NCBI GenBank assembly: GCA_020746835.1
Contig: JAGPNK010000006.1
Coordinates: 2,046,001 to 2,110,000, forward strand
Origin: Stachybotrys elegans
Lineage: Eukaryota > Ascomycota > Sordariomycetes > Hypocreales > Stachybotryaceae
Reading direction: 5' to 3'
Length of the DNA stretch: 64,000 bases
The position numbers and the translations under genes were made by a program. The notes under the pieces are model-generated. The model saw nothing but the letters and a program-made list of their open reading frames with translations, was not told the DNA's origin and did no database searches. Shown here one piece after another: positions 25,682-37,114 of the stretch. Numbering within the stretch: position 1 is the stretch's first letter; each line of letters opens with the position of its first letter.

Positions 25682-26167
25682 GACTCTATAGAGAAGCGTG
25701 AAAGGTACGTATGAGATTCCGTAAAACGCCTCGCTACTGTACAGTCGCTCCTTTCATGATAGGTAAGTCGTCTTTGGTTGAAGACAGCCCAGGGTAAAAG
25801 GTACAAGGTACAAGGTACACAGGCCAGCCAGGAGGTACGTACCAGACGGGGATCAGTGGCGCCTCAACAGAAAGGAGCCACCGATTGCATCCCTCGCAAC
25901 AGTCTCCACCGGACAGCGGATCAACAATCATGCGCTAAGCCTGTAGATTCACGTGACTGGATCAGTCAGCCCACATCCCACAGCCCCTCGCACGCCTAGG
26001 GCCAATAAACCCTACGAAGCATTTCTCAAGTTAGGTCAACTTTTTCCCAGCTCGGCATATCACATTATCACCCATCGTCGCGAGCCAGATTTAAGTCGGT
26101 ACGTCTTGGTTATCCCACAACACATCGTACGCCATCACAATCAGCCTGCTAACACACCGAAGCAAAC
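25682..26167. promoter_or_regulatory. Divergent promoter of RPS23, with telobox and AAGGTAC repeats
   Basis: The 486 bases between divergent starts contain three tandem AAGGTAC units near 25798-25819, a CACGTG box near 25951-25956, and AAACCCTA at 26007-26014. The last is a telobox-like element common in fungal ribosomal protein promoters. It lies about 155 bases upstream of the RPS23 ATG. The functions are inferred from motif and position. Confidence 0.5.
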
Positions 26168-26667
26168 ATGGCTGGAGGAAAACCCCGTGGTCTTAACGCC
26201 GCCCGAAAGTTGCGAACGAACCGCAAGGACCAGCGATGGGCCGATCTCGCTTATAAGAAGCGTGCTCTGGGCACTGCCTTCAAGTCGTCTCCCTTCGGTG
26301 GCTCTTCACACGCCAAGGGTATCGTTCTTGAGAAGGTCGGTGTCGAGGCCAAGCAGCCCAACTCCGCCATTCGAAAGTGTGTCCGTGTCCAGTTGATCAA
26401 GAACGGCAAGAAGGTTACGGCTTTCGGTGCGTATTCAATCCTCCCAGCATCGACGGTAGCCTCGTCCATGTCTAACGTGCTCCCCCAGTCCCCAACGACG
26501 GTTGCCTGAACTTCGTGGACGAGAACGACGAGGTTCTCCTGGCCGGTTTCGGTCGCAAGGGCAAGGCCAAGGGTGATATTCCCGGTGTGCGATTCAAGGT
26601 CGTCAAGGTGTCTGGTGTCGGTCTTCTCGCCCTGTGGAAGGAGAAGAAGGAGAAGCCCCGATCGTAA
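26168..26667 (+). CDS. RPS23: 40S ribosomal protein S23 (uS12)
   Basis: Decoding-centre protein of the small ribosomal subunit. Two exons, 26168-26426 and 26489-26667, give 145 residues, the usual length. The sequence [20 protein letters not shown] at the N-terminus and the decoding loop [20 protein letters not shown] are diagnostic. The conserved proline of the [20 protein letters not shown] segment, hydroxylated in other eukaryotes, follows directly on the splice junction. The gene converges on COQ2 with 254 bases between them. The upstream region holds a telobox-like AAACCCTA. Confidence 0.98.
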
Positions 26668-26921
26668 AGAAAACGAAACTTATGTGGACGGACGCGAGGC
26701 GACTTTATATTTCGGCATGAGGAGTCACATCGGCTTGCTTGCTTGGGCATCACGGTTAGGGTTCTGCTCGCGGAGACGAGGGTCTGAAAAGTAGATCAAA
26801 AAAAGTCTCTGCAAACCATGTTCACGCACAACGTCTCAATGATTATGGGCAACGGGTATCGGATGTGTTGTACAGTGAAAGAACTCTATGGACAATGTTT
26901 TACAAAGATTCCCGTCTGAAA

Positions 26922-28148
26922 TCAAACCGACTCGACCACGTTGTCTTGCTTGCCATCTTTTGCGTCCTGGGAATAACGAAGAGCGTAGTCGCCAGCCAAT
27001 CCAAGTCCGATGGTGCCGCCGGTGATCCAGCATCCGTTGACAAACCACCACCAGCAGTCCTTGACGCTCTTCAAGTTAACCCGCTTTATCATGATGCCCA
27101 AGGTAGCCAGAGCTCCACCGCAGCTCCCGATGAAAAAGACAGGGCCGGCGCCAGCTGCGTATCCAGCTGCAGCCAGCAGGGCGACCTGGGTGACTGCCAA
27201 GCCGGTGAGCACCTGCTTCGTCTCCGCGTTATGCTTGAGGGCAATGCTTTTGATCCCTGCCTTGGCATCGTCCCGGATGTCCATGTGGGCATAAATCATG
27301 TCATACAGGACTGTCCACGCGATGTTGGATGCGTATAGGAGGCCTGCAGCTGCGAATGCTGCAGAATTGGAGAGAAGGTCGATTCCAAGCGCAGGGAAAC
27401 CCATGATGGCGCCCCAAGAAAATGTCAGCCCCAGGACGAACTGAGGGTAGTAAGTGACCCTTTTTGCCAAGGGGTAGCTGGCGACGAGCAGCAAGCTGGG
27501 AACACCGTAGAACAGGCATGGGAGCGGGAATTGTAGCAGTATCCCAAGTCCAGCAAAAAGCTGCACACCGGTATAAACTAGCGCATTAAAGGGTGTTACG
27601 GCACCGCGCGCAATAGGCCGCAGCCGTGTCCTGGTAACATGAGGGTCCAGATTCCGATCCCAGAGATCGTTGATGGTGCAGCCGGCACCACGCATAATGA
27701 TGGCACCCGACAGGAAAAGCAGCGAAGTTCCGATAACAGTGCCTGGCGAGACGACTGGCATAGTCATTGGCGCGGCCATCAATGTCGAAAACAGGCAGGG
27801 GAAGAAGAGGTAATAGGTGCCACTGGGCTTGTCGAGGCGTATGAGTTCTGCATAAGGCACCCATGCTGATGGCAGCACAGAAAGCAGTCCTGCCTTGGGC
27901 GGCACATACTCCGGGCCATTTGTTGCCACAGTCCGAACCTCGCTCTCATTCAACGCTTGAGTAAGCTTCTGGTGGGATTGGTGAAGTGAAACAGCTTGAT
28001 GGCGCAGTGACCATGCCCGGGAGGAAATGGATGGCCGAGCTTGGGCAGAGAATGGGCCATTTACCCTCAGTGAGCTCTGGAGACCATGTCGTGACGTTCC
28101 TTGGCAAGCTTGCCAGCTTAAGCCTCGAGGAAACGTAGTAAATCTCAT
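26922..28148 (-). CDS. COQ2: 4-hydroxybenzoate polyprenyltransferase COQ2, mitochondrial
   Basis: Attaches the polyprenyl tail to 4-hydroxybenzoate in ubiquinone synthesis, in the inner mitochondrial membrane. Intronless, 408 residues. The first 80 residues are Arg/Ser/Gln-rich with few acidic residues (MRFTTFPRGLSWQACQ), as in a mitochondrial presequence. The prenyl-diphosphate-binding motifs are both present: NDLWDRNLD at residues 160-168 and YAHMDIRDDAKAGIKS near 286-301. About eight hydrophobic spans follow the UbiA fold. The gene is convergent with RPS23 and divergent from the JmjC gene with 559 bases between starts. Confidence 0.96.
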   Translation of the reverse strand: MRFTTFPRGLSWQACQGTSRHGLQSSLRVNGPFSAQARPSISSRAWSLRHQAVSLHQSHQKLTQALNESEVRTVATNGPEYVPPKAGLLSVLPSAWVPYAELIRLDKPSGTYYLFFPCLFSTLMAAPMTMPVVSPGTVIGTSLLFLSGAIIMRGAGCTINDLWDRNLDPHVTRTRLRPIARGAVTPFNALVYTGVQLFAGLGILLQFPLPCLFYGVPSLLLVASYPLAKRVTYYPQFVLGLTFSWGAIMGFPALGIDLLSNSAAFAAAGLLYASNIAWTVLYDMIYAHMDIRDDAKAGIKSIALKHNAETKQVLTGLAVTQVALLAAAGYAAGAGPVFFIGSCGGALATLGIMIKRVNLKSVKDCWWWFVNGCWITGGTIGLGLAGDYALRYSQDAKDGKQDNVVESV

Positions 28149-28707
28149 TGGTCACCTGCAGGGACGGTTCAGTTAGGATCTTGTCCCTGGAAATCAAGCG
28201 GGAAGACTCACTCTGACGCCGTAACTTTGTATAGTCCCAATTGGCTATAATTTCATGATTTCCGTCTAGTTCCAGGTAATCTTACGTGCTGTGAAAATGC
28301 TTCGAAAAAGTTGTAGTTCAGAGTGAGATCAAAACTTCAGGGAGAGCTGTCATGTGACAACGGAGCTAGTTGTGCATAGAAGCCGTGCAGAAATAGACGC
28401 CAAGTCCCGGAGGCTAACATGATTGGATAAAGGCCATCCCCCACTAGGATTTTCCGGTTAGCGCCTTGACTTGGCAAGCTTCCGAACAGTCAGAGTTGTG
28501 ACGCGTGCCTCCAAAACGTTAATCGCGGTTGTTCCACGGATAAGAAGCTTCAAAGCACTCGGTATGCGACCGTCTATCACGCCACAATAGGCGCATCGTG
28601 CCTCGGTGTTCACCGCGATTCAATGCCGCGATAGAGGTTTCGTCTTCCAAACTATCCATCTTAATTTCCTTCGCACATAATGCGCCTGCGTCGATAATAG
28701 CGGAACC
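28149..28707. other. Divergent promoter of COQ2 and the JmjC gene
   Basis: A 559-base region shared by two divergently transcribed genes. I recognise no named regulatory motif with confidence. Confidence 0.5.
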
Positions 28708-31700
28708 ATGCCGACCAGCCTTCATCCGCAAGCCAAGTTTGATCCCATCCCGCCGGATCTTGACCTAGACGCCTTGGTTGAGCGCACCCCCAATCTAAAA
28801 TGGGTGCAGCGGGTGTCGCGAACCCAGATTCGAAACCTGGGACCCCAAGAATTTGAGAAGCTCGTCCTCATTCACGTCATTCTTGGAGGCAAACCGCTTG
28901 TGATTGATGGATGGCGAGGCGTGTTGCCAGGGTCGCTCTTCAATGCGGAGTGGCTCGAGAGAACATATGACAAGAAACGTGGGTTGTTCTCAGAACCTTT
29001 GCTTGGAATCGCGCTAATATATGCTGGATAGAGGAAAATGTTCGCGACATCCCCTCGGCCAGTGACATACCCATGACCACAGGCCATTACCTGCGATCCA
29101 TGAAGCAGTTGACCAACCAATGGACCCCTACGAACTACCGCGACGAGCGTCGGCAGCGCCTATATTTAAAAGACATTGACTGCCCTCCTGAATGGCACGA
29201 AGCCCTACGAAAGGTCATCCACCCCAACCTCTTCTATCTCAACGAGAACGTTACGGTGTCTGGGCCCAGGGACAGACAAGATAAAAATGAGGACGTCTTT
29301 GGGGACACTAGTACGACAGCACCAGCAGGTGATCTCATGTCGAGTCTCCCGACCGAGATGCGTGCCGAGAACTTGATGTGCTACATTGGTCACGAGGGCA
29401 CCTACACTCCGGCGCATAGGGAGATGTGTGCTTCTTTGGGCCAGAATATCATGGTTGAAGCATCTGGCGATGGGAATGGCGAGAAGCCCGGCAGCTCCAT
29501 CTGGTTTATGACGGAGAGCAAAGATCGCGAAGTTGTCCGAGAGTACTTTCTATCCATGCTTGGCCACGATATTGAGATTGAGAAGCACTTCGCACAGATC
29601 AATGCATGGAAGAAGGCACCGTTTGACGTGTATGTCGTCAACCAACGGCCTGGCGACTTTATCCTCATCCCCCCTCTGGCTGCGCATCAGGTTTGGAATA
29701 GGGGCACCCGGACGATGAAGGTTGCCTGGAATCGTACCACTGTCGAAACGCTTGAGCTTGCCTTGCATGAAGCCTTACCAAAAGCAAGACTGGTCTGCCG
29801 TGACGAGCAGTATAAGAACAAAGCAATGATCTACTTCACCTTGCAGAAGTACTATGGAGCACTCCAGCACCTCGAGGAGGAGGCCGAGAAGACACAAATG
29901 AGCTTCCAAGGCTTTGGCCAGGAGCTTGTTCGGAACTCACCACGGGCGAGGCAACTGGCTAGCGACTTCAAGAAGCTATTCGAACTCTTTACCGAGATCT
30001 TGGTGGACGAAATGTTTGCAACCAAGGAAAAGGACGTTGAGCTTCTTCCGTTCGATTCCTGCGTTACCTGCTCCTACTGTCGCAGCAACATCTTCAACAG
30101 GTTCCTTACCTGCAAGCACTGTGTGCGTCAACTCATCAACGGAGATGAGGATGCTTACGACGTGTGCATGGAATGCTATGCAATGGGCCGATCCTGTGCT
30201 TGCTTATCTGGCCTCCAATGGTGCGAGCAGTGGTCATGGGCGGAGCTGGTCGCCAACCACGAGACATGGAGAGCCACTGTCATACAAAACGACGGGTACA
30301 TTGACTTGGAGAAATCGCCACAACCCCTTGAAGTTGTTCGTCAGAGGTCAGGGAAGAAGTCGGTTGCCCAAATATGCCAGGAGGCCTTGAAGCGACGGCC
30401 ATGGAAAGATATCACGAAACCAGAGCGGGCAAAGACGCCCAGTGAGTCGGAGCCAGAAAATGACGAGGAACGCCCCAAGAAGAAACGAAAGCGAAAGGCC
30501 AAGTCTGGCGATATCCAAAGATGCCATGTCTGTGGACACAAAGACTACAGATATCGGGTTCATTCTTGCACTAACCCAGGTTGTCCCGAGGCCTATTGCT
30601 ACGGCACACTATACAGAGCTTTCGATATGATGCCTCAAAAGGTGATGGAGGATGAGCAATGGCAATGCCCCAAATGCTTGGGAATATGCAACTGCGGTTA
30701 CTGCCGGCGAACTGGCAATATGACCAACCCCTACACCCCCAAGAACACCTCCCTTGGACACGACACACGACCCATAGCCGACGATCGAAGTGTTGAGGCG
30801 CTTGTTGATTTTCGAATACACAACCTCGGGTGGCTCAAGGCAGCAGGAGAAGAGGGTCGAAGTAGGGACAGCCGAAGGATGAAGCGCCTTCGAGAGCAGG
30901 CAGACAATGCTAAAGCCCAGGATCTTGCGGAACAGACAGAAGCGGATGCGACCATCCAGCACGGCTCTGGCTCAGATGTGTCCGCCCCTGATGCGACTTT
31001 CCACGATGCCAATGGGCATGTGCATAGTTACCAAGATGACAATATGGATGCCGATGACGACGGAGATACTACTCACCCACATGACGGGTTAATTGACCCA
31101 ACGCTTGACGGCGAGGCTGCCCAGATCATGGCCCTAGCCGAACAGGAGCGCATCAACCTGACAGAACCAGCTGATACCTCCATGTACCCCGAACCCCCTG
31201 TTCTCAGTCGGCAGCGGATCGGCATGGGTTATTATGAACAGGATGATTCGGCCGACAGGATTCTTTTCGATCCATATCAGGCACCCTCTGCCGAGTCCAT
31301 CAGACTTGACCAGTCTGATGTATCGGAATTTGTTAAGAAATCGATTCGCGCAGCGAAGCGAAGAGCTAAGAAGGAGAATGAGGATCCGGAGTACGTTGCG
31401 TGGAGCAGCCATCAGAAAAAGCCTCGCGCAACGCAGCCCGCGGGAGACATGCTGGATGCCATGGACCCTGCTCTGTTTGGAGGCGATCTGTCAACTTCAG
31501 AGTCCATGATGGACGGCACTCCGCAGGTCACGGCTGAAGGTGTTCATCATGAAGAAGGCGACGCGACACAGGCTCCGAATGAACCCGTGAAAAAGAAGAT
31601 GGTCATGCCTCGTTTCGATGCCAATGAGCCGGAGTTGCGCCATGCGAAACCCAGGGCGTCGTATGTTGAGGTTGAAGACCCGGACGTGGATCACATGGAA

Positions 31701-32852
31701 GAGGAGACGGCATCGCTAGAAGAGGCACAACCTAGTAGGACTGACAAGGCAGCTGAAGAGTCCGGGAATCCTATCGGTCTAGCAGCTGAAGCCGTTCTTG
31801 CCATAATGAACAGCGCAAAGGCAAGCAATACCTCGACGCCTGGGGATTCCAGCAATCCTGGCTCGGTGCGTAAGAAACGCGGAAGGCCTCCAAAGAGCGC
31901 CGCCATTTCGTCACCAAGCACACCCAAAGCCACCCCCCGTGCTACACAAACCACCCCTCACGACTTGATCTCAGGCCGACGACCCAGAGGCCGACCGAGA
32001 AAATCACTCTTGTCAAACACGGTGGACATCGGAGGCAATGATGATGCTCTGGCGACCAGCACAGACCAAGACGATACAAGCCTGTTCGATGAAGTACAAG
32101 CCCAACTGCTTCGCGAGCCAGATGAGAATGATGTGCCACCAAGCACACGGCCTCGTGGGCGCCCGAGGAAATCAGGGGTTACCACTATTGCTGCTGCGAG
32201 TGCTGAACTGGATGCAGACGAGGCATCGGATAAAGACGAGGAACCTCAGACGGTCACAAACACTCCACCGAAACCTGCGATGGCGAAACGCAGAGGTAGA
32301 CCTCCTCGGTCTCGCCCCTTGGAAGTTTCACAAGCTGAACCCCCAAGAAAGGAGCCAGCTGGTGAGGGCCAAGTGTTCATGTCTCTTGCGGAACGCATGG
32401 CGCTCAAGGGCAAGTCGTTCAAGATAGGCAAACGTAAACAAGAGGGAACTCCAAAACCTTCGCCGCGGGGGGCCAACGGCTCAGCAACACCAAGGGCGGC
32501 CGTGGCTGATCAAGAAACGAGAGTAAATGCCTCCAGGGTCGAGGAGGACAGTTCAAGCTCCATGTCAGATGAAGCGGAAGCACCCGCTCCTACGCCTCCC
32601 AGCCGTGTCTCATCCCGAGCCCAAAAACAGCAACACAGCGGCCCAACGGTTGTGAGACTTTCTAGTGAGGGGTCAGACTCTGATGGATCGTCAGATGGCG
32701 CATCAACCTTCGGTGAAGACACAGATAGCGACGCAGACATCCCAGCACGGAGCCAAGGATTGGTTGTAGGTAGTCGTGGGCGGGGAGGTCGCGGACGAGG
32801 AGGCCGTGGGCGCGGACGGGGAAGAGGGCGTGGACGAGGAAGGGGAGGCTAG
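28708..32852 (+). CDS. JmjC-domain chromatin protein with 4CXXC zinc fingers and AT-hooks
   Basis: Two exons, 28708-28978 and 29032-32852, give 1363 residues. A JmjC domain covers about residues 195-330; the iron ligands read H219-x-E221 (in TPAHREM) and H309 (in AAHQVWN), so an active Fe(II)/2-oxoglutarate enzyme is likely. Cysteine clusters follow at about 430-490 (CVTCSYC...CKHC...CMECYAMGRSC) and 585-650 (CHVCGHKDYRY...CPKCLGICNCGYCRR); the second is the 4CXXC-R1 type zinc finger. Four AT-hooks lie near 1037, 1073, 1130 and 1175 (KKRGRPPK, RRPRGRPRK, RPRGRPRK, KRRGRPPR). The tail from about 1338 is a Gly/Arg repeat. The layout suggests a nuclear histone demethylase or related chromatin regulator; the substrate is unknown. 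The exon 1 donor reads GTGGGT and the intron is 53 bases. Confidence 0.87.
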
Positions 32853-33624
32853 AACAGCCGAGTGAACAAGCACGATACGACATGATGAGCCGGACGGATA
32901 TGTTGCTGGGATTTTCCCTGTAAGATATGTAGTTAGACATGAGAGGAGTGGACTGGTGCTCATGCTGCCCAGTCTTGTACTTGTACGCGGGCCATTTTCT
33001 ACACGGTATATACCAGTTGATCATGAATCAAACAACCAATCGATTCTCTTAGTCAATTGACATGCATGTCCATTCCCTGTTGCTGAGATATCTATCTAGA
33101 AAGGCACTCGATCAGTCTAATGAGTTCTGACAAGGACTTCCAAGAAACAGTGCATAAGACGCCAATAATATCAATCGCAAGCGGCAGTTGAATTACAGCA
33201 TTGCTTTACACGAACAAAAGATCCAACGCTATCGACCTTGTCTGGTCCCGCTTCCGACCGAGCAGATGTGGTCGTGGCTGGGCAAACTGTAGCACGTGCA
33301 TGCATCCACGAGCTCCTGTAGGACAAGCTACTCAACTCGGTGGGGAGCTCCCTCAGCTACCTATCCATCGAGCCGCATATCGCATACCAAATTTCGGCAA
33401 TGAATGGGGGGCCTTGTCCGGGGTGAATACGGGAGAGATGGGCAATGGGTCATCTCGAGGAACGCAGCCCACGTGCAACGACTGTCGCGCCCAGTCGCAT
33501 AATAAAACAATGGATGGCGCCTCATCGACAGCGTCATGAGAGCTCCCGCACCGTCTCCGCGAGCCGTCTCACCATTGTCGCCGCTGGTCTAGCCGCTGCC
33601 GCCTGTCTCTACGCCGCCGTCGTC
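32853..33624. other. Intergenic: JmjC 3' flank and phosphatase promoter
   Basis: About 770 bases. The open frame of the downstream phosphatase extends in frame up to an ATG at 33445, so its first part may be coding if a start at 33445 or 33514 is used. Otherwise I see nothing. Confidence 0.45.
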
Positions 33625-35450
33625 ATGTCGCCGTACCTATCGTTCCCCGCGGCCGTCGCTGTGCTTTCGCTGGCACGTTCTGGCCTCGTCGCGGCCCAGG
33701 CTGTCGATACCAACTGGCACCCGTCCTCGCGCCACAGCATCAATAACCTGACAGAGGCGCTCGAGGGCAACGGTGTCTGGGGCTTCATCTACAACTCCTC
33801 TGAGACGCGCGATGAGAGCTATGGAGTCTACAATTGGTGCAACATGCCGCACGTGAGGACCAAGGAGTATGTGAGACCGCAGGCCGAGTATAAGCTGCAG
33901 TATGTGGAAGTGGTGAGTGAGCCATTCGTCGCCGCCAGTCGACTCTACGGGATTGGCTGACCAGCTTTGTAGATCCAGCGGCATCATAAGCGCACCGTCT
34001 ACCAGAGCAATTCCTTTCCAGTGGAATCGTATACCTGGAACTGCGATGAGCAGGGTCTCTACAACTATGGCGAGCCCGTGGCAGGCAACCGAAGTGCCAG
34101 AGCGTACAGGCAGGGAATCGTCTCACCCATGAATCCCTTCGTCCCCTCGGGTTTCCGTGGCTCATGCCAGTTCCCCCAGATCACCGCAGGGGGGCTCGAC
34201 GATTCATGGCAGCACGGCGCCGACCTGTACGCCGTGTACCACGATCTCCTCGGCTTCCTCCCCGGCAGGGAGGAAGACTACCGATCCAAGGTCAAGTACC
34301 GTGTCACCAACAACCTCATCACGAGTCAAGTCGCCGGTATGCTGATCAACGGCATGTGGGATACGGCTGATCCATTTCCACTCATGTCCGAGGTATGGCC
34401 ACTCCCTCAGTCATTCTTACCCACTGAGAGCTGGGAGACTTATACGAACAATAGCAAGCTGGTGTCGACTATCTAGAGCCGCAGTACTCGTGCCCCCGCT
34501 CCGGGGACTTGTACAACTCGATCCGCTCCGCCTCCAATGCCGCCTGGAGAGAGCGCACCGAGAGATCCACCCAGCTATACACCGTCCTCGACAACCTTTC
34601 CGGCGTGCCATCCAACGACGCCGGGTGGCACAACACCGTCGACCACTACTACGACAACCTCTCGGCCCGGCAATGCCACTCACGGCCGTTGCCCTGCAAA
34701 CTCGTTGACGGTGCCAACAGCACCGACTGCTTCAACCAGGCACTCGCCGAGGCCGTCTACCGTCTGGGCAACTGGGAGTACAGTCAGATCTACCGCGACC
34801 ACCCTTCCTCGCTTCCGGCAAGTGTAGCATCCTTCGGTGTTTGGATTGCCAACCTGGCGCAGCATCTGCGCGAGGTCATGGCCGGGGAGAGCGAGACTCT
34901 TTACTTCCACAACATTGCTCACGACGGCTCCATGTCTCGCCTGCTATCCATCCTGCAGCTTGATGAGATGGTGTGGCCCGGTATGGGTTCCGAAGTCATC
35001 TTTGAGCTGTACAAGAAAGATGAGGCGGGCCACGGTGCTCCTCAACCGACGAGCACCGTCATCGCTCCTGGTTGCAGTCGCAATAACTGCCTCCGCCAGA
35101 TGATCCGCCAGTCTGAGTCTGCCAGCTCCTTCTGTCCTGACCTCACTGCCACAGCGTGGTCCTCTGCATTGCCTACATGGGCTGCCAATTGCAACACGGC
35201 TCAAATGTCTTCAGCTTGCTCTTGCATTGTCAGCCCAACAGCCACGACGAGCACGGCTTCTGCGCCATCCCAAACGACCGCTCCAAGCGAGGATCGCTAC
35301 TATGTGCGTGTGCTGTGGAACGGACAGCCTTTACGATCGGCCAATCCGAGCTTGGGACTGATCGACATGCTTCCTGTAGAGACCCTATTGGGATACTTTG
35401 ACGGGCTTGTAGGACAAGGCGCAAGCCTTGTACGGGGTCTGTGTGGTTAA
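33625..35450 (+). CDS. Secreted histidine acid phosphatase-like protein with inserted cysteine module
   Basis: Three exons, 33625-33912, 33973-34392 and 34455-35450, give 567 residues. The start MSPYLSFPAAVAVLSL gives a compact signal peptide ending near VAAQ; in-frame ATGs at 33514 and 33445 would add a second hydrophobic segment. The histidine phosphatase catalytic residues are visible: RHHKR at 99-103 (RHxxR pattern) and H392-D393 in NIAHDGSMSRLL. Many N-x-S/T sites support secretion. Between ELYKKDE and YYVRVLWNGQPL sits an extra block of about 85 residues (35026-35285) with a CSRNNCLRQM...SSACSC cysteine pattern and a Ser/Thr linker, which looks like a fungal extracellular module inserted into the catalytic domain. 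It resembles the fungal relatives of the 2-phosphoxylose phosphatase group rather than phytase; the substrate is unknown. Confidence 0.83.
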
Positions 35451-35679
35451 ATTGGCGTGTTTAACATGTACTACACATGACGATAGCATAGTTAAATAAT
35501 ATACAAGACAAACCACTCATGAGCAGGGAAACGTCACTGCCAAAATCATAAATACTAGCCAGTTATCGACACATCCTGACATCCACGGCTTCCAGCGCAG
35601 CCGTGGATGTTTGCCCGTATTGTAACACAGTGGCGGGTTTGTATCATACAGGCACCCGCCTTTCCAGAGCTTATCAGCC

Positions 35680-37114
35680 TCATGGCTTCAGGCCCAGTTG
35701 CGTCTCTAGGTCGGACCAACGGCCGTTGCGCTTGGGGTCCAGGGCTCTCAAGCTTTGCAGCCAAGAAGCGACCTTGTTCAGCTCTTCGGCGTTGGGGTCG
35801 CGGCTGTGTATCTTACCCAGCGCAACTGTATACTCAACCAGAGCCTCGTAGATCCATTTGGTATCTTGGTAATCGTCAAGAAGATCCACTATCTCCTCGA
35901 TCTCACGGAGGAGATAGGATTCGCGCTCGGCGACACTGAGCTCAGGCGCAATGGCCATTTTTTCGGGTTGCTCTATCAGGTTCAACATGAGATATTGGTG
36001 GTAGAACCACAAGGACTGGTCCGTCGGATCTACGTTGAGTGCATTGCGGATCTGATCAAGCTCTAATGAATGAGTGGTCAGATCTAGAAACCCCAAGTTT
36101 GCAGGGCGTCACCTACCCTGGTCCAAGAACTTCTGGCGAGCCGCATGGTCCGCCTTACGTTCCTCCAAGAGACGGGGAATCAGCTGGCTCCGACTATGCC
36201 ACGCCGAGAAGTTGGATAGGTTCCCACGGATCATACTGGTTGTCTGAGCAAACTCAGACTCTACCATGCTCTCACCCTGTAGGGCCGGGCTCTCCAGCTT
36301 GGCCACCACATTCCGTCGGTAGGCCCAGGCGTGGTAGTTCCGTTGGTCTTTCTGCAGCATCTTGCCCACTAGGCCAAGCTCCTCTAGCCATATCCTCCTG
36401 GCCTCTGTTGTGGGGAGCCTATCTACGGCTTCGGCCAAAATCCATAGCCGATAATTCCAAATCCAATAGCATTTAGGGTGCTCGATTAACAGGGGAACGG
36501 TGAAGCCAAGCTCGGCCCGTAAGGTATCGCGGTCTTGGGTGGAAACGTCAGGTGTTGTACCACTCGTCCCAGTTGTCGGGTGGCCTGGGTCTGGCAGGGT
36601 CGCGGTCGAGGATGAGGGCAATGATTCGGCGGAAGAGGTTGTGGGAATGGCGTTCGCTGATGAATTCGGCGACTCCGTCGAGGGCAATGATCCAGCCAAC
36701 GGTTTGGATAACAATCCAGATATTAGACAACGTCTGCGGACGTTCCATATTGTATAGTATTCGGGATTGATGCGCAAGAGTTTCGTGGTCAGGTCAAAGG
36801 TGTCGGGATTGAACAGGCTATCGGCAATCTGATACACGAGCGAGGGGGGGCCATGTCAGCTGCGGCGTCTTATGGAGGAGCGCTTAGACAGATGATCCCA
36901 ATAGCAAGGACATGCGGACGGACCTGTTGGCGAAGCTGGCCTTCGAGGGCCCTGTACTTGTCAATCTTTTCGAGGTCTTGTTGGCGCTGCTTCTCGCTTC
37001 GTATGCGGCGGACGCGAGCTACGCCATGCTAGAGTTCTTGGTGTTAGTGAGGCCTGGCCAGTAGTCGCGTGCGAGCAGGCAGGCGAATGACGGATGAGCG
37101 CGTACACTTTCCAT
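35680..37114 (-). CDS. BET4: Rab geranylgeranyltransferase alpha subunit
   Basis: Alpha subunit of type II geranylgeranyltransferase, which prenylates Rab GTPases. Four exons: 37106-37114, 36924-37028, 36117-36828, 35680-36062, giving 402 residues. Exon 1 is only 9 bases (Met-Glu-Ser) and joins HGVARVRRIRSEKQRQ, the family start. At least five PFTA repeats are visible: PEYYTIWNVRR, CYWIWNYRLWIL, NYHAWAYRRNVV, NFSAWHSRSQLI and SLWFYHQYLM. A Ser/Thr/Pro-rich loop of about 50 residues separates the first two repeats (NSSANAIPTTSSAESLPSSS) and has no counterpart in yeast as I recall. All introns are GT-AG and in phase. The gene is convergent with the phosphatase, with 229 bases between them. Confidence 0.94.
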
